Positions 7,666-15,259 are shown, numbered from the stretch's first letter. The stretch is DNA of 64,000 bases from Actimicrobium sp047621345 (GCA_047621345.1 JBLHLW010000001.1:124001-188000); one strand, 5' to 3'. The notes: generated by a model not told the origin, from the sequence alone. Made by a program: numbers and translations.

Positions 7666-9618
7666 ATGAGGCCCATCCCAAGACGTGGCCCCATTCCCCC
7701 GGTGCCGCAGTCGCCTGGTGATCAGAACCCGGTGCCAGGCGCACCATCACCAGCGTCTGCAAGCCCGGCGCAGATGAGTCCACAGCAAAACCTGCAAGAT
7801 CGCCCTGCTGAGTCCGGGCTAAATCCGCGTACCACGAAGGCCTGGTTTGAGCATCGCAACCGCAGCTCCCCGGTGCCACAGCAGTTGGGTGAGCAACACT
7901 CTGAGCCTGGTTCACTACCACCAACGCCTACGGACTTTAAGAGGACAAGTGCACAGGCGCACCTGCCGACGAGTCCAAGGCCAAGGAGTGAACAACGGAC
8001 GGAACCCCAAGAGCCAGGCGGGGATTCCTTTCTGGACTCAAGGTCGTTATTGCCCCAAGCGACCCAGGCAGGCCAAAATTTCCCATTGAGCCCTGGCTCG
8101 CCGCCACACGCGCTGATGAACCCGGATATCGCCGGCGCGCTCGCGCCATTCCTGGATCACGATGAGCAGGATCTGCCTTCTGAGGATGAGCAAGATATTT
8201 TTGCCTTGCTTGCTCAGGGGGTGGACGAGGTAGCTCAATTCATGGATCAGTTCGAGCAGAATCTGCCTTCTGAGCCGGAGCAAATGCTGCGCGCCTTGCT
8301 TGCTGGTGAGGAGATTTCTCCTCCTGCAGCAGCACACGGTGCCGGGCCAGTGCTTCGACAGCAGCCGATGGATTCAGATTCGCTCGTCCCAGGTACTTCC
8401 TATGCTGAAGCCCTGATGAATGACTTGCAAAACTTGGGCTACACGCAAAAGCAGTCCAGTGCGATCAAACCGGAGAGTCGCTCCGAGGTGATCAAGCACC
8501 ATCAGACTCTGACCGACAAATGCTTTACTCATGATCAGATAGTCAAAGTAAGCCGGCGAGCCCAATCGCTTGGGTTCTTGGCCGAGAGGTGCACAGACCT
8601 TTTCACACAGTTGCCGGATTTGACTGACAACCATGTTTTGGATATCGCAAAGGGCCGCGCCGGCGATCTGGCGCTAGAAGAACTGCTTCGCGTGGCGGAG
8701 GATTTACATGAGGATAAACGTCGTTTAAATGAGGTTTCACTTCGCTTTAACACAGAGCAATTGGTCAGGATTGCCAAGAGGGGCGAACGTCCGGCTCTCA
8801 ATGCGGTTCATTCTTTGCGCTATGAACTCAGCGGCGAGCCCCACAAGCTGACCCCTGAGCAGGTGGTGGCCGTTGTAAGCAATAAAGGCGGCAAGCAGGC
8901 GCTGGAGGCGGTCAAGGCGCTTCTGCCCGTGTTGATCAATGAGCCGTACAAGCTGACCCCCGGGCAGGTGGTGGCCATAGCGAGTAACGACGGCGGCAAG
9001 CAGGCGCTGGAGGCGGTCAAGGCGCTTCTGCCCGTGTTGATCACCGAGCCCTACAAGCTGCCCCCCGGGCAGGTGGTGGCCATTGCAAGCAACATCGGCG
9101 GCAAGCAGGCGCTGGAAACGGTCAAGGCGCTTCTGCCCGTGTTGATCAACGAACCGTACAAGCTGAGCCCCGTACAGTTGGTGGCCATAGCGAGCAACGG
9201 CGGTGGCAAGCAGGCGCTGGAGGCGGTCAAGGCGCTTCTGCCCGTGTTGATCAACGAGCCGTACAAATTGACCTCCGGGCAGGTGGTGGCCATTGCGAGC
9301 AACATCGGCGGCAAGCCGGCGCTGGAAACGGTCAAGGCGCTTCTGCCGGTGTTGATCAACGAGCCGTACAAGCTGACCCCCGCGCAGGTGGTGGCCATTG
9401 CAAGCAACATCGGCGGCAAGCAGGCGCTGGTGGCGGTCAAGGCGCTTCTGCCCGTGTTGATCAACGAGCCCCACAATCTGACCTCCGAGCAGGTGGTGGC
9501 CATAGCGAGTAATGGCGGTAAGCCGGCGCTGGAGTTACGATGCGAGGCCATATTTGCTGAGCCATTCCGATGCCAAACAAGCACAACACCAACCGCCGCC
9601 ATCACATTCCGAAGATGA
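7666..9618 (+). CDS. TAL-effector-like DNA-binding protein, RipTAL type, 3'-truncated
   Basis: A 650-residue frame. Residues 1-250 are Pro/Ser/Gln-rich and disordered-looking, as in secreted effectors, and include an acidic 30-residue motif repeated twice. Residues about 257-394 match the cryptic N-terminal DNA-binding region of TAL effectors: LGYTQKQ, FTHDQIV, SRRAQSL, RAGDLALEELL and IAKRGERPALNAVHSLR. From residue 395 there are six 35-residue repeats and a partial seventh. Arg331 sits where Xanthomonas TALEs have the T0-contacting Trp, as in Ralstonia RipTALs. The last 26 residues are read from IS5 DNA, so later repeats, nuclear localisation signals and the activation domain are missing. 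ATG 7666 is chosen because MRPIPRRGPIPP resembles TALE starts and TGAGG lies upstream. Family identity is near certain; present function is doubtful. Confidence 0.9.
   Translation: MRPIPRRGPIPPVPQSPGDQNPVPGAPSPASASPAQMSPQQNLQDRPAESGLNPRTTKAWFEHRNRSSPVPQQLGEQHSEPGSLPPTPTDFKRTSAQAHLPTSPRPRSEQRTEPQEPGGDSFLDSRSLLPQATQAGQNFPLSPGSPPHALMNPDIAGALAPFLDHDEQDLPSEDEQDIFALLAQGVDEVAQFMDQFEQNLPSEPEQMLRALLAGEEISPPAAAHGAGPVLRQQPMDSDSLVPGTSYAEALMNDLQNLGYTQKQSSAIKPESRSEVIKHHQTLTDKCFTHDQIVKVSRRAQSLGFLAERCTDLFTQLPDLTDNHVLDIAKGRAGDLALEELLRVAEDLHEDKRRLNEVSLRFNTEQLVRIAKRGERPALNAVHSLRYELSGEPHKLTPEQVVAVVSNKGGKQALEAVKALLPVLINEPYKLTPGQVVAIASNDGGKQALEAVKALLPVLITEPYKLPPGQVVAIASNIGGKQALETVKALLPVLINEPYKLSPVQLVAIASNGGGKQALEAVKALLPVLINEPYKLTSGQVVAIASNIGGKPALETVKALLPVLINEPYKLTPAQVVAIASNIGGKQALVAVKALLPVLINEPHNLTSEQVVAIASNGGKPALELRCEAIFAEPFRCQTSTTPTAAITFRR
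8149..8328 (+). repeat. Two-copy 30-residue acidic Leu-rich repeat in the N-terminal region
   Basis: Residues 162-191 and 192-221 of the TAL-effector-like protein are related copies: FLDHDEQDLPSEDEQDIFAL and FMDQFEQNLPSEPEQMLRAL, 90 bases apart. Both end in a Leu-Leu-Ala turn. The amphipathic, acidic pattern recalls short protein-interaction or activation motifs, but no function is known. Confidence 0.7.
8848..9536 (+). repeat. TALE repeat array: six 105-bp repeats plus a partial seventh
   Basis: Repeats begin at 8848, 8953, 9058, 9163, 9268, 9373 and 9478, each 105 bases (35 residues) with the pattern LTPxQVVAIASNxGGKQALE and an ending close to EPYK. Residues 12-13 are NK, ND, NI, NG, NI, NI and, in the last unit, N with residue 13 missing (N*). 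The 35-residue length and the KQALEAVKA text match Ralstonia-type repeats rather than the 34-residue Xanthomonas units. Using published RVD preferences the array should read G-C-A-T-A-A-(C/T). The seventh unit is cut after about residue 20 by IS5 sequence. Confidence 0.95.
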
Positions 9619-10039
9619 AGTTCAAAGTGCAGAACTGGCCTGAACAGGAAGCGGGACTGAAGCGGCGTGGCAGCCTGACTTTGTGGATTGACGATGCTGC
9701 ACTGGCCCAGTGGCAAAGCATTGGACTGTGTGGGCGGGCACGTCAACAGAGCATCGCCATTGAGACGTGCCTGATGCTGCGCGCAGCGTTCAAAATGGCG
9801 CTGCGTCCAACAGAAGGCTTTATGGCGTCGGTACTGACGTTGAATCATCTGACGGTATTGGCCCTCGGCTACGTTCACGAGCGTTTGCGGCGCAACAAAC
9901 CGAGGCTGCCATCGGGGTCGCTGTGTTAAACCGCATGCTGGCCGCCGCGTGCCCACACTCCGTTCGCAGTCAAAAAGTGGCCGCATAATCGGTCAGGGGT
10001 TGGGGGACTGTCGTCTTCAACTTTGAAGTGCACCAACGC
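9534..10039 (+). mobile_element. IS5-type insertion sequence remnant C, left end lost
   Basis: From about 9534 the sequence runs parallel to remnant A from about 6462 onward (GTTACSRTGCGAGGCC). It ends with the same 18-base right repeat TTTGAAGTGCACCAACGC at 10022-10039. The first roughly 40 bases of the element, including the left repeat, are missing. The element joins directly into TALE repeat seven, so a deletion rather than simple insertion made the junction. Confidence 0.75.
9570..9988 (+). pseudogene. IS5-family transposase with large internal deletion
   Basis: An intact N-terminal part reads from the ATG at 9570 (MPNKHNTNRRHHIPKMKF) to about 9860, including ETCLMLRAAFKMALRPTEGF. The central catalytic region is gone. 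The C-terminal part (AFAAQQTEAAIGVAVLNRML) follows in another frame and ends at the TAA near 9988. No active transposase can be made from it. It overlaps the final codons of the TALE-like frame. Confidence 0.8.
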
Positions 10040-10169
10040 CTCGAACAGGGGCACGTCCACGACTGCGCGTGACGGTGCGCTTGTCCGGAGCAAACCAATT
10101 GCGATCGCTCGGTTATACTTGCGCGCCCGGCAATGCCCGTGGTGAACCGATCCGAAGCGAGGAAGTGCA

Positions 10170-10805
10170 GTGACGTACAGCGTGAAAGAAATTTTTTATA
10201 CCTTGCAAGGCGAGGGTACCCATGCCGGTCGGCCGGCGGTGTTTTGCCGCTTTGCCGGCTGCAATCTCTGGAGCGGTCGTGAGAGCGATCGCGCCACAGC
10301 GGTTTGCCAGTTTTGCGATACCGATTTTGTTGGCACCGATGGTGTCATGGGCGGCAAGTTTACCGATGCCGCAACGCTGGCGGCGACCGTCAATAGCCTG
10401 TGGCCAGTTGATTATCCGGCCAGCAAATTTATCGTCATCACCGGTGGCGAACCGATGCTGCAACTCGATATCGCGCTGATCGATGCCTTGCACGCGCAGG
10501 GTTTCCTGATTGCCATCGAGACCAACGGCACCTTGCCGGTGCCGCCCGAAGTCGACTGGATTTGCGTCAGCCCGAAGATGGGCAGCAAGCTGGTCCAGCG
10601 CAGCGGCAACGAATTGAAAGTCGTCATCCCGCAGCTCGGGCAAGACCTGCTGATGTATGAATCGCTGGACTTCGAGCATTTTTATTTGCAGCCGATGGAC
10701 AGTCCCACCGCGGCCCGCAATACCGAACGCGCCATTGAACATTGCAAGCGCCACCCGAAGTGGAAGCTGAGCGTGCAAACCCATAAAATTTTACAGATAC
10801 CGTAA
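10170..10805 (+). CDS. queE: 7-carboxy-7-deazaguanine synthase
   Basis: A 211-residue radical SAM enzyme that converts 6-carboxytetrahydropterin to 7-carboxy-7-deazaguanine in the queuosine pathway. The cluster-binding cysteines appear as FCRFAGCNL (near 28-34) and VCQFCDTDF (near 49-55). The spacing is longer than in standard radical SAM proteins, as in proteobacterial QueE. FIVITGGEPMLQ provides the GGEP SAM motif near residue 92. The start is GTG at 10170, with GAGGAAG seven bases upstream, and the early text YSVKEIFYTLQGEG is typical. queD follows four bases later. A TATACT box at 10114-10119 may be the promoter. It is the first intact gene after the IS-rich region. Confidence 0.93.
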   Translation: MTYSVKEIFYTLQGEGTHAGRPAVFCRFAGCNLWSGRESDRATAVCQFCDTDFVGTDGVMGGKFTDAATLAATVNSLWPVDYPASKFIVITGGEPMLQLDIALIDALHAQGFLIAIETNGTLPVPPEVDWICVSPKMGSKLVQRSGNELKVVIPQLGQDLLMYESLDFEHFYLQPMDSPTAARNTERAIEHCKRHPKWKLSVQTHKILQIP

Positions 10806-10809
10806 CGCC

Positions 10810-11256
10810 ATGCTGACCATCACCCGCAAACTAGAATTCGACGCCGGCCACCGGATCCCTGATCACAAGAGCCAGTGCCGCAACTTGCACGGCCATCGCT
10901 ATACGCTTGAAATCACGCTCACCGGTGGTGTCGTCGCTGCCGACGGCGCGTCCGATAACGGCATGATCATGGACTTTTCCGACGTCAAGTCCCTGGCTAA
11001 ACAAGCACTAGTCGATGTCTGGGACCACGCTTTTCTGGTCTATGAAAAAGACGAGGCAGTGCGGGCTTTTCTCGACAGCCTGCCGGACCACAAAACAGTG
11101 GTGCTGCCGCTAGTGCCAACGGTCGAGAACCTGGCCAGGATTGCTTTCGACATCCTCGCAGCGACCTATACCGACAACTTCGGCACCGGCCTGACGCTGC
11201 ACAAGATCAAGCTCTACGAAACACCGAACTGCTGGGCCGAAGTCGTCCATGGATGA
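10810..11256 (+). CDS. queD: 6-carboxy-5,6,7,8-tetrahydropterin synthase
   Basis: A 148-residue zinc enzyme of the tunnelling-fold family. It acts one step before QueE, making 6-carboxytetrahydropterin from dihydroneopterin triphosphate. The zinc and catalytic residues are visible: FDAGHRIP, then CRNLHGHRY near residues 23-31, with the catalytic Cys and the HxH pair. WDHAFL and KLYETPNCWAEV are also conserved. It starts four bases after queE and overlaps tadA by eight bases, so the three genes look like one operon. The length is a little above that of the short E. coli protein but normal for beta-proteobacteria. Confidence 0.93.
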   Translation: MLTITRKLEFDAGHRIPDHKSQCRNLHGHRYTLEITLTGGVVAADGASDNGMIMDFSDVKSLAKQALVDVWDHAFLVYEKDEAVRAFLDSLPDHKTVVLPLVPTVENLARIAFDILAATYTDNFGTGLTLHKIKLYETPNCWAEVVHG

Positions 11257-11734
11257 CATGGTTTTCATGCGCCTCGCGATGGACCAGGCGCACAACGCCT
11301 GGGCACTCGGTGAGGTGCCGGTCGGTGCAGTACTGGTGAAAGACGGGCAAATCGTGGCGACCGGCTTTAACCAATCCATCGGTACGCATGACCCGACTGC
11401 GCATGCCGAGATCATGGCCTTGCGCGCCGGTGCCACGCTGCTAGGTAATTACCGGTTGCCGGGCTGCGAGTTGTTCGTCACGCTGGAGCCCTGCGCGATG
11501 TGTGCCGGCGCGATGATGCACGCGCGACTGGCACGGGTTGTCTATGGGGCGAGTGATCCGAAGACCGGATGTTGCGGTTCGGTGCTTGACCTGTTCGGGC
11601 AAGAGAAATTAAATCACCATACTGGTCTGGTCGGTGGTGTACTGGCTGACGAGTGCAGTGCATTGCTGAAGGATTTTTTTGCCGAACGGCGGCTGGCTCA
11701 GAAATCGCCCCCCACAGGAGTTGCCAGTGAGTGA
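11249..11734 (+). CDS. tadA: tRNA-specific adenosine deaminase
   Basis: A 161-residue zinc deaminase that converts adenosine 34 to inosine in the tRNA-Arg(ACG) anticodon. The HAEI motif near residue 52 gives one zinc ligand and the catalytic Glu, and PCAMCAGAM near 81-89 gives the two Cys ligands. The start overlaps the end of queD. Placing an anticodon-modifying enzyme with queuosine genes makes this a small tRNA-modification cluster. A C-terminal tail after FFAERRLAQ is probably flexible. Because the gene is essential in most bacteria, it should be functional. Confidence 0.93.
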   Translation: MDDMVFMRLAMDQAHNAWALGEVPVGAVLVKDGQIVATGFNQSIGTHDPTAHAEIMALRAGATLLGNYRLPGCELFVTLEPCAMCAGAMMHARLARVVYGASDPKTGCCGSVLDLFGQEKLNHHTGLVGGVLADECSALLKDFFAERRLAQKSPPTGVASE

Positions 11735-12641
11735 ATCGATCGGTATTGCGCTCGTCGCCCCGAGCGGCTATGCACCTGACACGGCGGGAGTCGAGCGCGC
11801 GATTGCGCGTTTGCAAGCAGCCGGTTATCGTGTGATCCGCCACTTTGCGGCCGAAGAAAAATACGAGCGCTTCGGCGCGAACGATGCGTTGCGCGTGGCG
11901 CACCTGCATGCGGCGGCAAGCGACCCCGCCGCCGATATCGTGCTGGCCTTGCGCGGCGGTTACGGTCTGTCGCGTATCTTGCCGCAACTGGATTGGCCGC
12001 TGCTGGCGGCGAGCGGAAAGCTGTTCGTCGGGCATAGCGATTTCACTGCGTTCCAGCTGGGTTTGCTGGCGCAGACTGGTGCCATCAGTTTTGCCGGGCC
12101 GATGCTGTGTGACGACTTCACCCGCGCACCGGCCAGCCAGTTCACGCACGAATCTTGCTGGCACTGCCTGAGCAATCGGCAGACCGTGGTCAGGGTCGAG
12201 CAGGAAGATAGCCCACCTGTGAGCACCGGTGGCATCCTGTGGGGCGGCAATCTGGCGATGGTGGCGCATCTGGTCGGTTCGCCGTATTTGCCACAGATCG
12301 AGGGCGGCATCTTGTTTCTCGAAGATATCAACGAACATCCGTTCCGGGTTGAGCGGATGCTGCTGCAATTGCTCCATGCCGACGTGTTGACGAATCAACG
12401 CGCGATCGTGCTGGGCGATTTTTCTGGCTATCACCTGAACGACATCGATAATGGCTACAGTTTCGCCTCGATGCTGGCGCGACTGCGCGCCACGCTGCCG
12501 GTACCCATCCTGACCGGTCTGCCATATGGTCATATCCCGGACAAGGTGACTCTGCCGATCGGTGCGCCGGCCACGCTGCGCGGCGATGCGCATGGCTGGA
12601 CCTTGTCCGTTGTCGGTTATCCATTTTTGGCCAAGCGATAG
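11727..12641 (+). CDS. ldcA: LD-carboxypeptidase (peptidase family S66)
   Basis: A 304-residue serine peptidase expected to remove the terminal D-Ala from tetrapeptide muropeptides during cell-wall recycling. The nucleophile Ser lies in FVGHSDFTAF near residue 104, and the Glu/His pair of the S66 triad fits the later conserved blocks (GGNLAMVAHLVGSPYLP; TGLPYGHIPDKVTLPIG). The GTG at 11727 is preferred to an upstream ATG at 11679 inside tadA. ACAGGAG lies just before it and the protein then begins as the family does. It overlaps the tadA end by eight bases. No signal peptide is seen, agreeing with a cytoplasmic site. Confidence 0.88.
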   Translation: MSESIGIALVAPSGYAPDTAGVERAIARLQAAGYRVIRHFAAEEKYERFGANDALRVAHLHAAASDPAADIVLALRGGYGLSRILPQLDWPLLAASGKLFVGHSDFTAFQLGLLAQTGAISFAGPMLCDDFTRAPASQFTHESCWHCLSNRQTVVRVEQEDSPPVSTGGILWGGNLAMVAHLVGSPYLPQIEGGILFLEDINEHPFRVERMLLQLLHADVLTNQRAIVLGDFSGYHLNDIDNGYSFASMLARLRATLPVPILTGLPYGHIPDKVTLPIGAPATLRGDAHGWTLSVVGYPFLAKR

Positions 12642-12711
12642 CGCAAATCCGCCCGCTGCGCAATGGTAAAATGCGGGACACTCTCCAAATACGTTCGTAA
12701 GGATTTAATCA

Positions 12712-14316
12712 GTGCTCTCCACAGCTAACATCACGATGCAGTTCGGCGCCAAGCCATTGTTTGAAAACATTTCCGTCAAGTTTGGCGATGGTAACCGTTA
12801 CGGCCTGATCGGCGCGAACGGTTGCGGTAAATCCACTTTCATGAAAATCCTTGGCGGCGACCTCGATTCGTCAGCCGGTAACGTCATGCTCGATACCAAT
12901 GAGCGTCTCGGTAAATTGCGCCAGGATCAGTTCGCGTTCGAAGAAATGCGCGTGCTCGATGTCGTCATGATGGGCCACACCGAGATGTGGGCAGCGATGG
13001 CCGAGCGTGACGCGATCTACGCGAACCCGGACGCCACCGACGACGACTACATGAAAGCCGCCGACCTCGAGGCGCGCTTCGCCGAATACGATGGCTACAC
13101 CGCCGAAGCCCGTGCCGGCGAATTGCTGCTCGGCGTGGGCGTATCGATCGACCAGCATCAGGGTCCGATGAGCAATGTGGCGCCAGGCTGGAAATTGCGC
13201 GTCTTGCTCGCGCAGGCGCTGTTCTCGAATCCTGACATCTTGTTGCTCGACGAGCCGACCAACAACCTCGACATCAACACGATCCGCTGGCTCGAAGATG
13301 TGCTCAACGAGCGCAATTCGACGATGATCATCATTTCGCATGATCGCCACTTTCTGAACCAGGTCTGCACCCACGTCGCCGACATGGACTACGGCACGTT
13401 GAAAGTCTATCCCGGCAATTACGACGACTACATGTTCGCGTCGTCGCAAGCCCGCGCGCAGCAGTTGTCGGTCAACGCAAAAGCCAAGGACAAAGTCGCC
13501 GAACTGCAAGAGTTCGTACGGCGCTTCTCGGCCAACAAATCGAAAGCACGTCAAGCGACGTCGCGCGCCAAGATGATCGACAAGATCAAGGTCGAAGACC
13601 TGAAGCCATCGAGCCGGGCCAATCCGTTCGTGCGCTTTGATGGCGAAAAGAAATTGCATCGCCAGGCCGTCGAGATCGCCGGTTTGTCGAAGACCTACGA
13701 CCACACGTTATTCAAGAAATTCGACATCATGGTCGAAGCCGGTGAACGCATCGCCATCATTGGTGCCAACGGTGCCGGTAAAACGACCTTGTTGCGTTGC
13801 ATGGGCGGCGCGGAATTGTGCGGACTGGATGGCGACGCGGGCAGCAAGGTCAAATGGGCCGAGCACGCCAACGTCGGCTACATGCCGCAGGATCCGACCG
13901 AAGACTTTGCCACCGACAAGACACTGACCGAATGGATCGATCAGTGGACCAAGGAAGGTGACGACGACCAGGCTGTGCGCTCGATTCTCGGACGCTTGCT
14001 GTTTGGCGGCGACGATGTGAAGAAGCCGGTGAAGGTGCTCTCCGGTGGCGAAAAGGGCCGCATGATGTACGGCAAGTTGATGCTGGGCCGACACAACGTG
14101 TTGCTGATGGACGAGCCGACCAATCACATGGATATGGAATCGATCGAGTCGCTCAACGTCGCGCTGGAAAAATATACCGGCACGCTGATCTTCGTTTCGC
14201 ATGACCGTGAATTCGTGCAATCGTTGGCGACACGCATCCTTGAAGTCAAGGAAAACGAAATCGTCGATTATCAGGGAACGTACGAAAATTATCTGGCCAG
14301 CCAGGGTATTGACTAA
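12712..14316 (+). CDS. ABC-F family ATPase (YbiT-like)
   Basis: A 534-residue protein with two ATP-binding cassettes and no membrane part, typical of ABC-F ribosome-associated factors. The first Walker A is GANGCGKST (about 34-42) with Walker B LLLDEPTNN. The second Walker A is GANGAGKTT (near 351) with LSGGEKGRM and LLMDEPTNH. The first signature is degenerate (MSNVAPGWKLR), as in YbiT. The linker between cassettes is Lys/Arg-rich. The start is GTG at 12712, preceded by AAGGAT; TAAAAT at 12667 may be a -10 box. The gene ends before a strong palindromic terminator. The detailed role in translation is not established. Confidence 0.9.
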   Translation: MLSTANITMQFGAKPLFENISVKFGDGNRYGLIGANGCGKSTFMKILGGDLDSSAGNVMLDTNERLGKLRQDQFAFEEMRVLDVVMMGHTEMWAAMAERDAIYANPDATDDDYMKAADLEARFAEYDGYTAEARAGELLLGVGVSIDQHQGPMSNVAPGWKLRVLLAQALFSNPDILLLDEPTNNLDINTIRWLEDVLNERNSTMIIISHDRHFLNQVCTHVADMDYGTLKVYPGNYDDYMFASSQARAQQLSVNAKAKDKVAELQEFVRRFSANKSKARQATSRAKMIDKIKVEDLKPSSRANPFVRFDGEKKLHRQAVEIAGLSKTYDHTLFKKFDIMVEAGERIAIIGANGAGKTTLLRCMGGAELCGLDGDAGSKVKWAEHANVGYMPQDPTEDFATDKTLTEWIDQWTKEGDDDQAVRSILGRLLFGGDDVKKPVKVLSGGEKGRMMYGKLMLGRHNVLLMDEPTNHMDMESIESLNVALEKYTGTLIFVSHDREFVQSLATRILEVKENEIVDYQGTYENYLASQGID

Positions 14317-14338
14317 CGCGTTGTCCGCATCAGTCAGC

Positions 14339-14375
14339 ACGTAAAAACGGAGCGCATGTCGCTCCGTTTTTACGT
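14339..14375. terminator. Bidirectional rho-independent terminator
   Basis: Two perfect 16-base arms, ACGTAAAAACGGAGCG and its complement, enclose a five-base loop. The A- and T-runs within the stem let it act on both strands. It sits between the convergent ABC-F and oxidase genes. Confidence 0.9.
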
Positions 14376-14393
14376 CAGTGCAGTGCGTTCAGC

Positions 14394-15008
14394 TCAGCGC
14401 AGTTCGTCCGCATACGCATGGTTGACATCACGGTGACCGGCTTCGTCGGCACGCACGGCGATGACGACATCGCGCAAACGCGCATCAGGATGCAGGCCCC
14501 AATACTTGATGGCAATAGCCGGAGCGGCGATGTTCTCATGCTCGCCGTTATCGATGCCGGCCAGATATTCGGAGTAGCTGTAATACGCTTCTTCTTCGAA
14601 GTAGCCGACGATACGATGCGCCGTCTTGGCCGAGAACAGATAGATAAAAAAGTACACGTTGTAGAACACCAGTTGCGTCACGAAAATCACCAGTCGTTCG
14701 AAGCCGGTCGGTTTGGCGATCTCGATGAAGGTCATCAGATGCATCCGTTCGTTTTCGGCTTCATCGAGCAGCGTGTGCACCCAGCCGTTATCGTCCTTGA
14801 TCAGGCGCAAAGCTTTCAGATGCTGCAGCAAGCCGCCCACCATGCCGGGTACGGCCGCGACGGTTTCCAGTACGACCGCGCGATGACCATAGCGCTTGGC
14901 AAAAAAGACGTCGGCCAGCAGACGCAGGAATTTGGTGAAGCGAAGCGCGATACGGTCGGACAGGTCGCGTGGTTCGTAATGGATGATGCTTTCGGCAGAG
15001 GCGCGCAT
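14394..15008 (-). CDS. Alternative oxidase, di-iron ubiquinol oxidase
   Basis: A 204-residue membrane-bound quinol oxidase that passes electrons from ubiquinol to oxygen without pumping protons. All four iron-binding motifs of the family are present in order: LETVAAVPG (near 47), NERMHLMTF (near 86), YFEEEAYYSY (near 135) and RADEAGHRD (near 188). One hydrophobic region, LVIFVTQLVFYNVYFFIYLF, fits the monotopic membrane surface or hairpin. It stands alone between convergent and divergent neighbours. Alternative oxidases are common in plants and fungi but patchy in bacteria. Likely benefits are resistance to cyanide, nitric oxide or respiratory overload. Confidence 0.9.
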   Translation of the reverse strand: MRASAESIIHYEPRDLSDRIALRFTKFLRLLADVFFAKRYGHRAVVLETVAAVPGMVGGLLQHLKALRLIKDDNGWVHTLLDEAENERMHLMTFIEIAKPTGFERLVIFVTQLVFYNVYFFIYLFSAKTAHRIVGYFEEEAYYSYSEYLAGIDNGEHENIAAPAIAIKYWGLHPDARLRDVVIAVRADEAGHRDVNHAYADELR

Positions 15009-15259
15009 GGGGCTTTCCTTGTGGGTGGGCTGATCAGGGGGCGAGCGAATTGTGGTCGCAGCTGTCCTGACTCGACTTGCAGGGTAGCATCAGTTCGGAT
15101 ATTCGGTTGTCGGTCTAGGTCGCATAGCGGGAGCGATTTGCGCGACAAGTTTTGGCGTGCTGCCTATTTCCGGGCTATGGATCTGCAGGAATTACTGTCA
15201 TCCCGCGCAAAGCCCATTAAAATGACTTTTTTACCAAACTCTTTTTTACCGCCGAGCCC

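Noticed and set aside
8848..9536. Tandem 105-bp repeats that could be taken for a CRISPR or satellite array
   Set aside because: They are in frame, encode TALE repeats with variation at codons 12-13, and have no unique spacers.
8737..9986. Long minus-strand open frames over the TALE gene
   Set aside because: They arise because the 105-base period lacks stops in the antisense frames; they have no family match or ribosome sites.
10041..10169. PreQ1 riboswitch before queE
   Set aside because: No preQ1-type stem with the conserved A-rich tail was visible; in this pathway such switches often control transporters or queF instead.
11478..12593. 371-codon minus-strand frame opposite tadA and ldcA
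   Set aside because: Antisense of two conserved genes; no recognisable domain.
12871..14340. Two long minus-strand frames opposite the ABC-F gene
   Set aside because: Antisense shadows; the ABC-F protein is complete with all motifs.
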